From: Serratia fonticola
Lineage (GTDB): Bacteria; Pseudomonadota; Gammaproteobacteria; Enterobacterales; Enterobacteriaceae
Direction of reading: 5' to 3'
Assembly: GCF_001006005.1 (NCBI RefSeq)
Contig: NZ_CP011254.1
Location: 1,364,001-1,428,000, forward strand
Length of the DNA: 64,000 nt
Shown here: positions 47,620 through 58,780 of the stretch, piece by piece
Numbering within the stretch: position 1 is the stretch's first letter
Layout of the letters: the number at the start of each line of letters is the position of its first letter
The notes under the pieces: generated by a model
Told to the model about the DNA's origin: nothing
What the model saw: the letters and a program-made list of their open reading frames with translations, nothing else
The model's database searches: none
Made by a program: the position numbers and the translations under genes

Positions 47620-48407
47620 CGTCCTGACCTCGTAGAGAAGGATACTTGTCGCGCCTGGCGCTTCTAGTAGAGCGGAATTGTGCGCGACAACGTAGTCCAT
47701 GATGGGGTTTTTATATCGTTTGATATTAGCATGATGGTATTAGGTAGCTCATCGCCATGGAATTTATTTGCTTGAAAGTCATGTTCAACTTTAGTAGAAA
47801 AATTTAGCCAGTTGCTCGTTCCCCTGGCTTTCATCTTTTCTAGCGCCACTGGTTGCGGCAGCCCGACAATTTTGACCTGCCGCAATAAAATGGCGATTTT
47901 TTTGTCACCCTGTTTCGCGTCATCGCTTTCAGCCCCCATACCGGTAAAAATGCCCCGTTGTTAACACCCTTATTAACACCGCCCTTTCAGGACGTCGATT
48001 GTGCCGTAAACACAAATACTTACCCCTCTCATTTACAGCAGGCGATGTTGCCAGATCTGCGCCATAAAACGTTCAGCCACGCTAATAGAGCTACAACTGT
48101 TTCATCACTGCAAGAAAATGCACAAATTTGCAACTTAATTAACCTTTTGCGCTCATTTGCAGTGCGTTTGGCTTAATGCTAAAACTAAGGCTGGCAAGGC
48201 GTCCATTGCAGATGTGACAATACTTACAATTGCCCATACATTCCGTATTGAATACGATAATTGTTATCACTATGATTCTGCGTATTCCTTGCTCTGCTTC
48301 ATAACTCGGCGCTTCTGGCCCCATTCATCTTTTCGCAAGTTGTCTGGGTAGCAAATGGTCTGAAGGTGGCATTCCTGTGGGAATTCCCAACTCATTGAGA
48401 AGGCAAT
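47620..48407. other. Long intergenic region between hscC and feoA
   Basis: A 788-base AT-rich stretch with no gene I can support. It holds the hscC promoter (minus) and the feo promoter (plus) with the Fur box at 48256-48274. Short frames in it lack ribosome sites or recognisable products. It is AT-rich compared with the core genes. Confidence 0.6.
48256..48274. promoter_or_regulatory. Fur box upstream of feoABC
   Basis: GATAATTGTTATCACTATG matches the 19-base Fur consensus at 14 positions, with the half GATAAT intact. It lies 134 bases before feoA. A weak FNR-like run (TTGAATACGATAAT) overlaps it from 48248. Iron repression of feo is the expected outcome. Confidence 0.68.
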
Positions 48408-48632
48408 ATGCAGCTGCTTCCTAAACATACCTATAAAATCACCGGCTTCTCCAGCGAGATTAGCCCGGCCTACCGCCAGAAATTGCTGTCGCTTGGCATG
48501 CTGCCCGGCTCGCAGTTTGACGTAGTCCGCGTGGCACCGCTTGGTGACCCGATAGAAATAAAGACTCGCCGCGTTAGCCTGGTACTGCGGAAAAAAGATT
48601 TAGACCTGATCCTGCTAGATAGCCAACCGTAA
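48408..48632 (+). CDS. feoA: Ferrous iron transport protein FeoA
   Basis: A 74-residue SH3-like cytoplasmic protein ([46 protein letters not shown]) that supports FeoB. GAGAAGG precedes the ATG. The feoB gene starts 75 bases after its stop. Confidence 0.96.
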   Translation: MQLLPKHTYKITGFSSEISPAYRQKLLSLGMLPGSQFDVVRVAPLGDPIEIKTRRVSLVLRKKDLDLILLDSQP

Positions 48633-48707
48633 CGCGCTGTCCCCGCCTCAGGCAGTTGCCGTGTGCAAACGCGGCCGATACTTAATTTACTGATATCACG
48701 TTGGTTT

Positions 48708-51020
48708 ATGAAAAAAATCACTATTGGCTTAATCGGTAACCCGAACTCGGGCAAGACGACGCTGTTCAACCAGCTCACCGGGTCGCGCCAGCGGGTCGGT
48801 AACTGGGCTGGGGTGACGGTTGAGCGTAAAGAAGGCCAGTTCACGACGCCGCAGTCACAGGTCACGCTGGTGGATTTACCTGGCACCTACTCACTCACCA
48901 CCATCTCCGAACAAACCTCGCTGGATGAGCAGATCGCCTGTCATTACATCCTGAGCGGTGATGCGGATATGCTGATCAACGTGGTCGATGCCTCCAACCT
49001 GGAACGCAACCTCTACCTGACGCTGCAACTGCTGGAGCTGGGTATTCCGTGCATCGTGGCCTTGAACATGCAAGATATTGCCAAGAGCCAGAATATTGAG
49101 ATCGATGTCGCCGCCCTGGCCGAGCGCCTTGGCTGTCCGGTGGTATCCATGGTTTCTACCAAGGCCGACGGCATTGGCCTGCTGAAACAGACCATCGATA
49201 ATCATCGCTTCAACCAGTTAAAAGCGCTGGTGGCCTATCCGCCGCTGCTGCTAGACGAAATCACTACGCTGACCGAGGCCATGCCTCAACAATTGCCCAC
49301 CGAACAGCGGCGCTGGTTGGCTCTGCAAATGCTGGAGGGCGACATCTACAGCCATCAGTTGGCCGGGAAAGCCACCGAGCTGCTGGCACATTCCAGGTTA
49401 GCGCTGCAACAGCAGCAGCAGGAAGATCCCGCGCTGGTGATTGCCGATGCCCGCTACCAGTCGATCGCCACTATCTGCGATGCGGTCAGCAACGCCAAAC
49501 TGGCGTTGCCAAACCGCCTGACGGAGGTGCTGGATCGGGTGATCCTCAACCGCTGGCTGGGGGTGCCAATCTTCCTGCTGGTGATGTACATCATGTTCGT
49601 ATTGGCGATCAACATCGGCGGCGCACTGCAACCAATCTTCGATCTCGGTTCGGCGGCCATCTTTATTCAGGGCATCCAGTGGGTCGGTTATACCCTGCAT
49701 TTCCCGCAGTGGCTGACCGTCTTCCTGGCGCAGGGCGTGGGCGGCGGTATCAATACCGTGCTGCCACTGGTTCCCCAGATCGGCATGATGTATCTGTTCC
49801 TGTCATTCCTGGAAGACTCCGGCTATATGGCTCGTGCGGCATTTGTCATGGACCGCCTGATGCAGGCGCTCGGGTTGCCGGGTAAATCCTTTGTGCCGCT
49901 GATCGTCGGCTTTGGCTGTAACGTGCCGTCCATTATGGGCGCACGCACCTTGGATGCCCCACGTGAACGCCTGATCACCATCATGATGGCCCCCTTTATG
50001 TCCTGCGGCGCGCGTTTGGCAATCTTTGCCGTATTTGCGGCGGCCTTCTTCGGCCAGGATGGCGCGGGCGTGGTGTTCTCGCTGTATATGCTCGGCATCG
50101 TGGTGGCGATCCTCACCGGTCTGGTGCTGAAATACACCATTATGCGCGGCGAAGCATCGCCGTTCGTTATGGAGCTGCCGGTTTATCACGTGCCGCATCT
50201 GAAAAGCCTGCTGCTGCAAACCTGGCAACGCCTGAAGGGCTTCGTATTACGCGCCGGGAAAGTGATCGTGATTGCCAGCATCTTTATTGGCGGCTTGAAC
50301 AGCTTCTCGTTCAGCGGCCAGCCGGTAGACAGCATCAATGATTCAGCGCTGGCCTCAGTCTCCAAGGTGCTGACTCCGCTGTTGCAACCCATGGGCGTAC
50401 ACAGTGATAACTGGCAGGCAACCGTCGGGCTGGTGACGGGGGCGATGGCCAAAGAAGTGGTGGTCGGGACGCTCAACACGCTGTACACCGCAGAGAACAT
50501 CACCAATGAGCACTTCGATGCCGCCAACTTCAATCTGCTTGATGAACTCGGTGCCGCCGTCAATGAAACCTGGCAGGGCCTGAAGAACACCTTCAGCCTG
50601 AGCGTACTCTCCAACCCTATCGAAGCCAGCAAGGGTGATGGTGAGATGGGCGTGGGCTCGATGGGCGTCATGAGTAGCAAATTTGGCACTTCAATCTCAG
50701 CCTACAGCTATCTGATTTTCGTGTTGCTGTACGTTCCCTGCGTCTCGGTGATGGGAGCCATTGCACGTGAGTCCAGCCGTGGTTGGATGACCTTCTCCAT
50801 CCTGTGGGGGCTGAACGTGGCCTATTCGCTGGCAACGCTGTTCTATCAGTTCGCGACCTTCAGCCAACATCCGCAATACAGCGCGACGGCGATCCTGATC
50901 GTGCTTCTGTTCAATGCGCTGGTGCTATTGGGCTTGCGCAAGGCACGGAGCCGCGTAACGATCCGTTTGCGTAGCGCCACCTCGGCGTCCTGTTGTCAAA
51001 GTTCGGGTGACTGCCACTAA
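48708..51020 (+). CDS. feoB: Ferrous iron transporter FeoB
   Basis: A 770-residue permease (E. coli 773) for ferrous iron. I chose the ATG at 48708 ([20 protein letters not shown]), which begins the G domain; the ATG at 48663 adds 15 residues without family match. The G protein has G1 GNPNSGKT at 10-17, G3 DLPG and G4 NMQD. A helical GDI-like part follows, then two Gate motifs in the membrane domain ([36 protein letters not shown], and later [14 protein letters not shown]). The C-terminus carries [12 protein letters not shown] with a Cys pair. It overlaps feoC by one base. Confidence 0.97.
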   Translation: MKKITIGLIGNPNSGKTTLFNQLTGSRQRVGNWAGVTVERKEGQFTTPQSQVTLVDLPGTYSLTTISEQTSLDEQIACHYILSGDADMLINVVDASNLERNLYLTLQLLELGIPCIVALNMQDIAKSQNIEIDVAALAERLGCPVVSMVSTKADGIGLLKQTIDNHRFNQLKALVAYPPLLLDEITTLTEAMPQQLPTEQRRWLALQMLEGDIYSHQLAGKATELLAHSRLALQQQQQEDPALVIADARYQSIATICDAVSNAKLALPNRLTEVLDRVILNRWLGVPIFLLVMYIMFVLAINIGGALQPIFDLGSAAIFIQGIQWVGYTLHFPQWLTVFLAQGVGGGINTVLPLVPQIGMMYLFLSFLEDSGYMARAAFVMDRLMQALGLPGKSFVPLIVGFGCNVPSIMGARTLDAPRERLITIMMAPFMSCGARLAIFAVFAAAFFGQDGAGVVFSLYMLGIVVAILTGLVLKYTIMRGEASPFVMELPVYHVPHLKSLLLQTWQRLKGFVLRAGKVIVIASIFIGGLNSFSFSGQPVDSINDSALASVSKVLTPLLQPMGVHSDNWQATVGLVTGAMAKEVVVGTLNTLYTAENITNEHFDAANFNLLDELGAAVNETWQGLKNTFSLSVLSNPIEASKGDGEMGVGSMGVMSSKFGTSISAYSYLIFVLLYVPCVSVMGAIARESSRGWMTFSILWGLNVAYSLATLFYQFATFSQHPQYSATAILIVLLFNALVLLGLRKARSRVTIRLRSATSASCCQSSGDCH

Positions 51021-51259
51021 TGGCCAGCCTGCTGCAAATCCGTGATGCGCTTGCCCTACGGGGCAGCGCTCAGGCACAACAGCTGAGTCAACAGTTGGCA
51101 ACACCCTTGCCATTGGTAGAGGCAATGCTGCAACGTTTGGCCGCGATGGGGAAAGTTGAACGTATTGAGCTCGATAGCAGTGAATGCCTGAGTGGCAGTT
51201 GCAAAAGTTGTCCGGAAGGGCTGGCTTGTCAAACGGTGATTTATCGTTTGAAGGAGTGA
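51020..51259 (+). CDS. feoC: FeoC, [Fe-S]-dependent regulator of the Feo system
   Basis: A 79-residue winged-helix protein with the Cys set C56, C61, C64 and C70 ([20 protein letters not shown]) that can hold an iron-sulphur cluster. In relatives it protects FeoB from proteolysis. Its ATG shares a base with the feoB stop. A stem at 51265-51290 follows. Confidence 0.93.
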   Translation: MASLLQIRDALALRGSAQAQQLSQQLATPLPLVEAMLQRLAAMGKVERIELDSSECLSGSCKSCPEGLACQTVIYRLKE

Positions 51260-51264
51260 ATACA

Positions 51265-51290
51265 GGGGCGCAATAGTTTGCCTGCGCCCC
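51265..51290. terminator. Hairpin after feoC
   Basis: GGGGCGCA and TGCGCCCC form an 8-bp stem around ten bases, directly after feoC and before the convergent gene at 51303. No T-run follows on either strand, so termination is uncertain. Confidence 0.5.
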
Positions 51291-51302
51291 CGCACTTGAA
51301 GA

Positions 51303-51587
51303 TTATTGCTTGTCTTTATACACGTCAGCTACGGCGCTGAACTTGCCATGCTCACGGGCAGCCAGCACGACATAATATTGGCCCCCTTTCTCATCGGCCA
51401 GTTTGGACAATTCATCTTTCAAGTCCATAGGATCGGTGGCTTGCGCAGTTGAAGACACGGTGCCAATTTTCTCATACTTGCCTGGGTTCTTATCCAGCTC
51501 GTCCTTAGTTAGCAAGGTTGCAGCCATCGAACCGAAAGACACTGAACCTACAATCAACGCCGCAACGATCATCTTCAATGATTTCAT
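51303..51587 (-). CDS. YhcN/BhsA-family (DUF1471) secreted small protein
   Basis: A 94-residue exported protein. I chose the ATG at 51587 (MKSLKMIVAALIVGSVSFGS), which starts a clean signal peptide ending MAA and has AGAGG upstream; the longer frame to 51770 is without merit. The mature part (LLTKDELDKNPGKYEKIGTVSSTAQATDPMDLKDELSKLAD, GGQYYVVLAAREHGKFSAVADVYKDKQ in two pieces) is the DUF1471 fold, whose members are stress-induced periplasmic or outer-membrane proteins tied to biofilm and metal or acid stress. The exact role is unknown. Not seen at this place in E. coli. Confidence 0.85.
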   Translation of the reverse strand: MKSLKMIVAALIVGSVSFGSMAATLLTKDELDKNPGKYEKIGTVSSTAQATDPMDLKDELSKLADEKGGQYYVVLAAREHGKFSAVADVYKDKQ

Positions 51588-51887
51588 GACAATACCTCTC
51601 AATGGATAAATTGGATTTTTATGAAAGCGACTAACAACAAATGCGTCATCGAGCTTGGCTACTGCGACGTCTAACAGCTTCGTTGCTTTCCCTGACGAAG
51701 CTCCCTCTGCCCAGAAACAAATCGCCAAGGTGAAGATTGATAAGCCCATATTCACCTTGTAGCCACGCATTTACCCCTTCAAGTATCGAACAGGTTTAGT
51801 TTTTATCCACTTATTGGTTGAAAATTTACCGCCGTTTTGTGCTTTTATAATCTGTAATCAATGAGATATCGCCGCAAGACCGCGCCA
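51588..51887. other. Intergenic region between the DUF1471 gene and bioH
   Basis: 300 bases without a supported gene. They should contain the DUF1471 promoter and the bioH 3' end signals. I saw no repeat. Confidence 0.55.
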
Positions 51888-52658
51888 TTACTCGGTTGCA
51901 ACAAATTGATTAATAATGTTAGCGAATACTTCGGGGTGAGAGATAAACGGCGCATGGGCCGCTTTGGCGATCACCTCAGAGGTGGAGTTCGGCCACAATT
52001 CGTCCAGCAGGCTAGCCACTTTGCGCGGCACCAGCCCGTCAAGGTAACCATAAATACGCAGTACCGGCATCGTCAGTGTCGCCATTGATTGGCGTTGATC
52101 CACCGTACGTAGCATCTCCAGGCCGCCGTTAAGCACCTCAACACCCGGCATCGGCTGGTTGAGCACCACGGTTTTCAACTGGCGCGCATCCTGGCGAGCG
52201 CTTTCCGTGCCCAATGTTTGCAACGCGAGGAAGCGCTCCACGGTGCGCTGGAAATCATGGCTGAGCTGCTGCTGGAAGCCACTGAGCACCTCCGGGCGGA
52301 TCCCCGGCCACGGCTCGTGCGCCGTAAAGCAGGGCGAAGAAGCCACGGTGATCAGTCCGGTTACCCGCTCAGGCTGCATAAGGGCGATCTGCCCGGCTAC
52401 CAGCCCACCAAGGGACCACCCCAGCCAATAAGCCTGCTTGGGTGCGGCGGCCAGCAGTATCTCCGCCATCTCCGTTAACGAGACGGCACCATAGCCCTGG
52501 CTGCGGCCATAGCCAGGCAAGTCCACCAGGTGTAGGCGAAAATGCGGAGCCAATCGCTCCAACGTGCAACCCCAGACCTCGGCATTCAGTCCCCATCCGT
52601 GCAGCAGCACAAGATCGCGATCGCCTTCACCTAAGGTTTGCCAATACAGCTCTGTCAT
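51888..52658 (-). CDS. bioH: Pimeloyl-ACP methyl ester carboxylesterase
   Basis: A 256-residue alpha/beta hydrolase that removes the methyl mask from pimeloyl-ACP methyl ester and so ends the synthesis of the biotin side chain. The catalytic triad is visible: Ser82 in GWSLGG, Asp207 in GYLDGLV and His235 in KAAHAPF, at the same numbers as in E. coli. [12 protein letters not shown] forms the oxyanion loop. It is divergent from gntX. Confidence 0.97.
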   Translation of the reverse strand: MTELYWQTLGEGDRDLVLLHGWGLNAEVWGCTLERLAPHFRLHLVDLPGYGRSQGYGAVSLTEMAEILLAAAPKQAYWLGWSLGGLVAGQIALMQPERVTGLITVASSPCFTAHEPWPGIRPEVLSGFQQQLSHDFQRTVERFLALQTLGTESARQDARQLKTVVLNQPMPGVEVLNGGLEMLRTVDQRQSMATLTMPVLRIYGYLDGLVPRKVASLLDELWPNSTSEVIAKAAHAPFISHPEVFANIINQFVATE

Positions 52659-52745
52659 CAGTTATTGTCCTTACTCGTCGCCTTCCAAGCGGTAGTGTTT
52701 TGCACGACTCGAAATTCATAGAGTATTAAAAAGGGGGTGGTGACT

Positions 52746-53429
52746 ATGCTACCAATCCACAGCCGCTGTTGGCTATGCCGGCAACCATTACGGCTGATGC
52801 AGCAGGGCATCTGCAGCTACTGCCTGCGTACGTTGCCCGCCAAACCTTGTTGCTGCCCAGTTTGCGGTTTGCCCAGTGGCGATCCCCATCAGCCTTGCGG
52901 ACGATGTCTGCAAAAGGCGCCCCCTTGGCAAGCTTTGGTATTTGTTGCGGATTATCGCCCGCCCATCAGCACCTTGGTGAAAAATTTCAAATTCCAGCAG
53001 ACACCCGCACTGGCTCCCACTCTGGCTCGTTTGATCCTGTTGCATTGGCTGCAAGCGCACCGAGAGCAACATCTGAACAGACCGGAGGTGATTTTAGCGG
53101 TACCCTTGCAGGATAAACGCTGCTGGCGGCGTGGCTATAACCAAAGCGAGCTGTTGGCCCTGCCACTGGCCCGCTGGTTGGGCTGCGAATATCGCCCTGC
53201 GGCATTACGCCGCATCAGGGCAACCGCGCCACAACAGAAATTGATAGCGCGCCTACGGCGGCGTAATCTGCGTGGTGCTTTCAGTTGTGATGAGAACCTG
53301 GCAGGGAAGCATGTGGCATTGCTGGATGATGTGGTTACCACTGGCAGCACCATGGCAGAAATCGCTACACTATTACAGAAGCAAGGCGTCGCATCGTTGC
53401 AGATTTGGTGCGTTTGCCGCACGTTGTAG
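52746..53429 (+). CDS. gntX: GntX, ComF-family protein
   Basis: A 227-residue protein. I chose the ATG at 52746 (MLPIHSRCWLCRQPLRLMQQ) by alignment with E. coli; a GTG at 52737 is possible. The N-terminus has zinc-finger-like Cys pairs (CWLCRQPL, CSYC, CCCPVCGLPS, CGRCLQ) and the C-terminus a phosphoribosyltransferase motif (VALLDDVVTTGSTMAEIA). The ComF family assists uptake and use of DNA in competent bacteria; in E. coli the protein is linked to use of DNA as carbon source. That fits the presence of hofMNOPQ in this window. Operon-like with nfuA 58 bases on. Confidence 0.93.
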   Translation: MLPIHSRCWLCRQPLRLMQQGICSYCLRTLPAKPCCCPVCGLPSGDPHQPCGRCLQKAPPWQALVFVADYRPPISTLVKNFKFQQTPALAPTLARLILLHWLQAHREQHLNRPEVILAVPLQDKRCWRRGYNQSELLALPLARWLGCEYRPAALRRIRATAPQQKLIARLRRRNLRGAFSCDENLAGKHVALLDDVVTTGSTMAEIATLLQKQGVASLQIWCVCRTL

Positions 53430-53487
53430 TACCACGGCAATGGGCGTATTATAACCTACTATAGAAGTCAACTATTGAGCTAATGCT

Positions 53488-54063
53488 ATGATCCGTATAA
53501 CAGATGCTGCACAGGAACACTTTGCCAAGCTGTTGGCAAGCCAAGAAGAAGGCACCCAAATCCGCGTATTCGTGATCAATCCGGGTACGCCGACGGCCGA
53601 ATGCGGTGTCTCTTATTGCCCGCCAGACGCGGTGGAAGCGACAGATACCGAACTCAAGTTCGAAAAGCTGTCCGCTTACGTCGATGAGCTGAGCGCGCCT
53701 TATCTGGACGACGCTGAAATCGACTTCGTCACCGATCAGCTCGGCTCACAGCTGACGCTGAAAGCGCCGAACGCCAAAATGCGCAAAGTGGACGACAATG
53801 CGCCACTGATGGAGCGCGTAGAATACGTGCTGCAATCGCAGATCAACCCGCAGCTGGCTGGCCACGGTGGCCGTGTGACGCTGATGGAAATCACCGACGA
53901 CGCGCTGGCCATCCTGCAGTTCGGCGGCGGTTGCAACGGTTGTTCAATGGTCGACGTCACGCTGAAGGAAGGGATCGAGAAAGAGCTGCTGCAAAAGTTC
54001 CCGGAACTGAAAGGCGTGCGCGATCTCACCGAGCACCAGCGCGGTGAACACTCCTACTACTGA
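53488..54063 (+). CDS. nfuA: Fe-S biogenesis protein NfuA
   Basis: A 191-residue iron-sulphur carrier used under oxidative stress and iron starvation. An N-terminal degenerate A-type domain is followed by the Nfu domain with the cluster ligands Cys149 and Cys152 ([11 protein letters not shown]). In E. coli gntT follows; here it is absent and malQ comes next on the other strand. Confidence 0.98.
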   Translation: MIRITDAAQEHFAKLLASQEEGTQIRVFVINPGTPTAECGVSYCPPDAVEATDTELKFEKLSAYVDELSAPYLDDAEIDFVTDQLGSQLTLKAPNAKMRKVDDNAPLMERVEYVLQSQINPQLAGHGGRVTLMEITDDALAILQFGGGCNGCSMVDVTLKEGIEKELLQKFPELKGVRDLTEHQRGEHSYY

Positions 54064-54136
54064 TAACTATCAGGGCGCAATTCCGTTTTGCGCCCTGCCT
54101 ATCTCCATCGGGGTCGGTAAACCGCCCCCGATGCAT

Positions 54137-56218
54137 TTAGCCTACAGAAACCTTTCTGCGTCGCTTATCCAAATCCTTCAATAAACGGTTGACCTCAGCA
54201 TCGTCAAACATCGCTTCCAAGGTCTGGCTCAGCTTGCGCCGCCAGTTCGGGTACTGATCGCTAGTGCCGGGAATATTGACCGGTTCCGCCATATCCAGCC
54301 AGTCTTCCGGTTGTAGGCCCAGTAACGCGCTGGCGCTGTCTGCCACATAGCGTTGCAAACCCCGGTTCAGCAACGGGCTCATGTTCAACAACGAGGCTTT
54401 CTTGCCGACCTTTTGCGGTACGCAGCCGTAGCGATGCAGCCCGTCCAGTAACCCCTGCTTGGCCCGCTCACGATCGGCAAACAGCTCTTTGAGCACTTCC
54501 GCATCCGGGTATAACCCAAGTTGCTTGCCGAGCGTCAGATCGCCGCTTTGCCAATAGCCACGCAGCGTAGGCAGATCGTGGGTGGTAATGGTCGCCATTG
54601 CCTGCACCGGATAAGACTGCGGCGCACGGAACTGCTTCTCCGCATCGTGCTCGAAATACAGTACCTTGTAGGAATAGACGCCGCTATCACGCAGTTTGCC
54701 GACGATCTCCACCGGCACGGTCCCTAAATCTTCCCCAATCACCATGCAACGATGGCGCTGACTCTCCAAGGCCAACAGCGCCAGCAGATCGTCAACCGGG
54801 TATTTCACATAGGCGCCGTGATCGGCCGTTTCACCATAAGGGATCCACCATAAACGCAGCATCGCCATCACGTGATCGATACGCAAGGCACCACAGCTGG
54901 TCATATTGGCCCGCAGCAAATCGATAAACGGTTGATACCCCCGCGCCACCATCACATGAGGATCCATCGGCGGCAGGCCCCAGTTTTGCCCCAGCGGCCC
55001 GAGAATATCCGGCGGAGCACCCACCGAGGCTTGCATGCAATACAGCTCGCGTTCACACCAGGTTTCCGCCCCGCCCTCTGCCACCCCGACCGCCAGATCG
55101 CGGTACAGGCCAATCGGCATCTGGCACTGCTGGCTTTGGCCGAAGCACTCGGCAAACTGGCTGGCCGCCAGCCATTGCAGCCACAGGTAGAAGGTAACCT
55201 CATCCTCATGCTGCTTACAGAAGGTTTCCACTGCCGGGCTATTGCCCTGCTGATACTCCTCCGGCCAGGCTGGCCATCCCCACATAGTGCTGTCTTTGGC
55301 ACTGAGATGGGCATGTAACGCGTCGAACGTTGCCTGCTGATACAGGCTGCTGCCCCCTTCGCCGACGAAGCGTTCAAATTCCTGCTTCAACGCATCCTGC
55401 GGCTTGCGGGCCTGGAAATGCGGGAAAGCCAGCTTCAACGCCGCCAGCTTCAACTGCGTTACCGTGCTGTAGTCCACCAGCTCACTACTACGCGCTTTGG
55501 CCAACAGCTTCTGCGTCGCGGCCTTCTGCCACCATTTTTGCGCGGCCTGGCTGAGCTGGAAATCCTCCACCACGTTGACGTCGATATACACCACGTTCAA
55601 CCAGCGGCGCGAAGACGGGCTATAAGGGCTGGCGCTTTCCGGGCTGGCCGGATACAGCGCGTGGATCGGGTTGAGTCCGATAAAGGCGCCGCCGCGTTCC
55701 CCCACCTCACCGACCATCGCCCGCAGATCGCCAAAGTCGCCAATCCCCCAGTTACGCTCGGAACGCAGCGTGTAGAGCTGTACGCAGGCTCCCCACAGCT
55801 TCTTGCCGGTCAACAAGGCATCCGGCTCGTAGCAACGCTTGGGGGCAACAATCAGCCGGCAGGCCCATTGCTGCTCCCCCTGTGACAAAGTGAGCTGGTG
55901 ATAACCCAGCGGTAACTTGCCCGGCAGGGTCAGGGTTTTATGCGCACTGGCACGGCCTTCTTGCTGGCTACCATCCTCGCGCAACAATACCCACTGAAAC
56001 TCGCCTTCTCCCCCCAGCGGCAGCACCACCGGGTTGCCTTGATAAAAGACTTTAACCTGCGGCAAGGGAGCCGTTGACGGCTGCAACGACGCGGGGTTCA
56101 TCGCCGCCAACAGCTTGCGTTTGGTTTCTGGCGAAATTGCCTGCCGTTGGCCGTGGGCATTGATGTAATCGGCAGCAATCCCAGCCTGGGCTGCTACCTG
56201 ATCGATACCTTTACTCAT
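54137..56218 (-). CDS. malQ: 4-alpha-glucanotransferase (amylomaltase)
   Basis: A 693-residue GH77 enzyme that disproportionates maltodextrins, releasing glucose and longer chains for MalP. I chose the ATG at 56218 (MSKGIDQVAAQAGIAADYIN) because AAGGAG lies at the right distance; the GTG two codons earlier is possible. An N-terminal starch-binding-like region is followed by the GH77 barrel with the catalytic segments LRIDHVMAMLRLWWIPYG, MVIGEDLGTVP and TTHDLPTLRGYW. It starts nine bases after malP. Confidence 0.97.
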   Translation of the reverse strand: MSKGIDQVAAQAGIAADYINAHGQRQAISPETKRKLLAAMNPASLQPSTAPLPQVKVFYQGNPVVLPLGGEGEFQWVLLREDGSQQEGRASAHKTLTLPGKLPLGYHQLTLSQGEQQWACRLIVAPKRCYEPDALLTGKKLWGACVQLYTLRSERNWGIGDFGDLRAMVGEVGERGGAFIGLNPIHALYPASPESASPYSPSSRRWLNVVYIDVNVVEDFQLSQAAQKWWQKAATQKLLAKARSSELVDYSTVTQLKLAALKLAFPHFQARKPQDALKQEFERFVGEGGSSLYQQATFDALHAHLSAKDSTMWGWPAWPEEYQQGNSPAVETFCKQHEDEVTFYLWLQWLAASQFAECFGQSQQCQMPIGLYRDLAVGVAEGGAETWCERELYCMQASVGAPPDILGPLGQNWGLPPMDPHVMVARGYQPFIDLLRANMTSCGALRIDHVMAMLRLWWIPYGETADHGAYVKYPVDDLLALLALESQRHRCMVIGEDLGTVPVEIVGKLRDSGVYSYKVLYFEHDAEKQFRAPQSYPVQAMATITTHDLPTLRGYWQSGDLTLGKQLGLYPDAEVLKELFADRERAKQGLLDGLHRYGCVPQKVGKKASLLNMSPLLNRGLQRYVADSASALLGLQPEDWLDMAEPVNIPGTSDQYPNWRRKLSQTLEAMFDDAEVNRLLKDLDKRRRKVSVG

Positions 56219-56227
56219 TCGCACTCC

Positions 56228-58633
56228 TTAACGCTTGGCTTGCCAAATGCGTTGCTGATAGTCACGGATCGAACGATCAGAGCTGAACATGCCTACGCGC
56301 GCGGTGTTAAGGATAGTTCGGCGCGTCCATTCGTCGCGGTCACGATACAGTTTGTCTACCTGCCGTTGAGCTTCGCAGTAGGAAGCAAAGTCCGCCAGAA
56401 CCAGATACGGATCGCCACCTTCCAACAGGCTGTGCAGCATCATATCGAATGCGTGCTTGTCACCGTGACTGAATGCGCCGCTGGCCAGTTCGTCCAGGAT
56501 TGCCTTCAGGTGCTTGTCTTTCTTGCGATAGCTCAGCGGATCATAACCCTTGGCCAACAGCGCTTTGACCTGCTCCACGGTGTTGCCGAAAATAAAGATG
56601 TTGTCCTCGCCGACCTGCTCGGCGATCTCGACGTTGGCTCCGTCCAGCGTGCCAACGGTCAGTGCGCCGTTCAGCGCCAGCTTCATATTCCCGGTGCCCG
56701 ACGCTTCTTTACCGGCGGTGGAGATCTGCTCGGAAATGTCCGCCGCCGGGATCATCAATTCAGCGACGGAAACGCGGTAATCAGGGATGAAGGCCACTTT
56801 CAGACGATCTTTGACGATCGGATCGTTATTGATCTTCTCTGCGGCCTGATTGATCGCATATATGATGTTCTTCGCCAGGTAGTAGCCCGGCGCGGCTTTG
56901 GCACCAAACAGGAATACGCGTGGCACGATGTCCAGGTTCGGGTTATCCCGCAGTTGGCGATACAGCGAAAGAATGTGCAGCAGGTTCAGGTGCTGGCGCT
57001 TGTACTCGTGCAGGCGTTTGATCTGCACATCGAAGATTGCGTCTGGATTGAGCGTCAGCCCCATTACGCTATGCACGTAGTTGGCCAGGATCACCTTGTT
57101 ATCACGCTTGATCTGCTGATACTTCTCGCGGAAAGCGGCGTCTTCGGCGTATTTTTCCAGCCCCTTCAGCGCATCAAGATCGTTGGCCCACTCCACTTTC
57201 AGGGTGGTATCGATCAGGCCCGACAATGCCGGGTTACACTGCTTGAGCCAGCGGCGCGGCGTAATGCCGTTGGTAACGTTGTGGAATTTGTTCGGCCACA
57301 GCTGGTGATACTCCGGGAACAGATCTTTTACTACCAGATCCGAGTGCAACTGGGCCACACCGTTCACCGCAAAGCCGCTGACCACGCACAGGTTTGCCAT
57401 GCGCACCTGCTTGTTGTGGTGCACCGCCAGCTTGGCCCACACCGCCTCATCGCCCGGCCAGTGTTGGTCTACTAACCGCTTAAAGTTGGCGTTGATCTGC
57501 TTGATGATAGAGAAGTGGCGCGGCAGCAGGCTGCGGACCAGTTTCTCATCCCAGCACTCCAGGGCTTCCGGCATCAGGGTGTGGTTGGTATAGGCAAAGG
57601 TCTTGCTGGTGATCGCCCAGGCCGCATCCCAATCCAGCTGGTGCTCATCAAGCAGAATACGCAGCAGCTCTGGAATGGCAATGGTTGGGTGGGTGTCGTT
57701 GAGTTGGATCACTTCGTACTTCGGCAACTCTTCAATCTTGCGCCCGGCCAGATGGTGTTTACGCAGAATATCGGCCACCGAGCAGGCACACTGGAAATAC
57801 TGCTGCATCAGGCGCAGGCGTTTGCCAGCCTGATGGTTGTCATTCGGATAGAGCACCTTGGTCAGCTTGGCGGCTTCTACGCCCTGCTTTTCCGCCTGCA
57901 GGAATTTGCCGTCGTTGAAATCCCCCAGGTCGAATGGATGAGTATGCGTTGCCTGCCACAGGCGCAGCGGCTGGGTGACCCCGTTACGGAAGCCCAGCAC
58001 CGGCAGATCCCAAGCTTCCCCACGCAGGGTAAACTCCGGGTGCCACAGCTCGCGGCCATCGGCCAGTTTCTCGATCTTGCCACCAATCCCGACATCCACC
58101 GCCAACGCCGCATTATGGCGGAACCACGGGTAGCTCTCGCGCTGCCAGTTATCCGGTGCCTCTTGCTGATGGCCCTCTTTGAACGACTGACGGAACAGTC
58201 CGTATTGATAGTTCAGCCCATAGCCGGTAGCCGGTTGCTCCACCGTAGCCATCGAGTCCAGGAAGCAAGCGGCTAAACGCCCCAGACCACCGTTACCCAA
58301 CGCCGGATCGGTTTCCTGCTCCAACAGATCGGCCAGCTTGACGTCCTGCTCTGCCAACGCCGCCTCAACGGTGTCATACCAGCCAAGGTTGATCAGGTTG
58401 TTGGCCGTCAGGCGGCCAATCAGGAATTCCATCGAGATGTAGTTTACATGGCGCAACGACTTGCTGCTTTTACGCGGCGCAGGCTGCGCGGCCAGCTGTT
58501 CGGCGAGAGCGGCACTTACGGCCTCCCACCATTGATGCTGAGTCATCTGCTGTGCGGAGCTGAGGCCAAAACGCTGCCACTGACGAGTCAGTGCAGCCAG
58601 AAAAACGTCCTTTTTGAGCATAGGCTGTGACAT
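56228..58633 (-). CDS. malP: Maltodextrin phosphorylase
   Basis: An 801-residue PLP enzyme (E. coli 797) that phosphorolyses maltodextrins to glucose 1-phosphate. The PLP-lysine region is [36 protein letters not shown] is the conserved N-terminal glycine loop and [15 protein letters not shown] the phosphate site. First gene of malPQ, transcribed away from malT. The upstream region holds MalT boxes. Confidence 0.97.
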   Translation of the reverse strand: MSQPMLKKDVFLAALTRQWQRFGLSSAQQMTQHQWWEAVSAALAEQLAAQPAPRKSSKSLRHVNYISMEFLIGRLTANNLINLGWYDTVEAALAEQDVKLADLLEQETDPALGNGGLGRLAACFLDSMATVEQPATGYGLNYQYGLFRQSFKEGHQQEAPDNWQRESYPWFRHNAALAVDVGIGGKIEKLADGRELWHPEFTLRGEAWDLPVLGFRNGVTQPLRLWQATHTHPFDLGDFNDGKFLQAEKQGVEAAKLTKVLYPNDNHQAGKRLRLMQQYFQCACSVADILRKHHLAGRKIEELPKYEVIQLNDTHPTIAIPELLRILLDEHQLDWDAAWAITSKTFAYTNHTLMPEALECWDEKLVRSLLPRHFSIIKQINANFKRLVDQHWPGDEAVWAKLAVHHNKQVRMANLCVVSGFAVNGVAQLHSDLVVKDLFPEYHQLWPNKFHNVTNGITPRRWLKQCNPALSGLIDTTLKVEWANDLDALKGLEKYAEDAAFREKYQQIKRDNKVILANYVHSVMGLTLNPDAIFDVQIKRLHEYKRQHLNLLHILSLYRQLRDNPNLDIVPRVFLFGAKAAPGYYLAKNIIYAINQAAEKINNDPIVKDRLKVAFIPDYRVSVAELMIPAADISEQISTAGKEASGTGNMKLALNGALTVGTLDGANVEIAEQVGEDNIFIFGNTVEQVKALLAKGYDPLSYRKKDKHLKAILDELASGAFSHGDKHAFDMMLHSLLEGGDPYLVLADFASYCEAQRQVDKLYRDRDEWTRRTILNTARVGMFSSDRSIRDYQQRIWQAKR

Positions 58634-58654
58634 AGGTAAAACTCTCTATCCGGT

Positions 58655-58697
58655 GTACCCGTCGTCTTTCAAGCGGCAACTTGAGTTCCATTGGGTA
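58655..58697. repeat. Short ERIC-end repeat without core, malP leader
   Basis: GTACCCGTCGTCTTTCAAG and CAACTTGAGTTCCATTGGGTA are inverted partners around GCGG. They are the outer arms of the ERIC element at 2232-2362, the core being absent. It starts 22 bases upstream of malP and would be in its leader. Confidence 0.7.
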
Positions 58698-58728
58698 GTA
58701 AATGGGCCAATTTTTTCACTATCGTGCC

Positions 58729-58780
58729 GGGGAGAACCCGCAATGGCATCATCCCGCCTGGGGGTTAGCTGGGGAGGAGG
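58729..58780. promoter_or_regulatory. MalT boxes of the malPQ promoter
   Basis: GGGGAGGAGG at 58771-58780 is a full match to the MalT box GGGGA(T/G)GAGG. GGGGAGAACC at 58729-58738 and, on the other strand, CGGGATGATG at 58747-58756 match eight of ten bases. The set lies 96-147 bases upstream of malP. MalT with maltotriose and ATP would bind here; the two weaker sites are inference. Confidence 0.72.

Noticed and set aside
47664..47939. 91-codon frame on the minus strand upstream of hscC
   Set aside because: It overlaps the hscC leader in another frame, has no ribosome site and no recognisable domain.
47958..48176. 72-codon frame between hscC and feoA
   Set aside because: No ribosome site, no motif, and the region is AT-rich non-coding DNA.
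56147..57475. 442-codon open frame on the plus strand opposite malP and the start of malQ
   Set aside because: It lies wholly antisense to malP/malQ, has no ribosome site or family motif, and long antisense frames are common opposite GC-rich genes.
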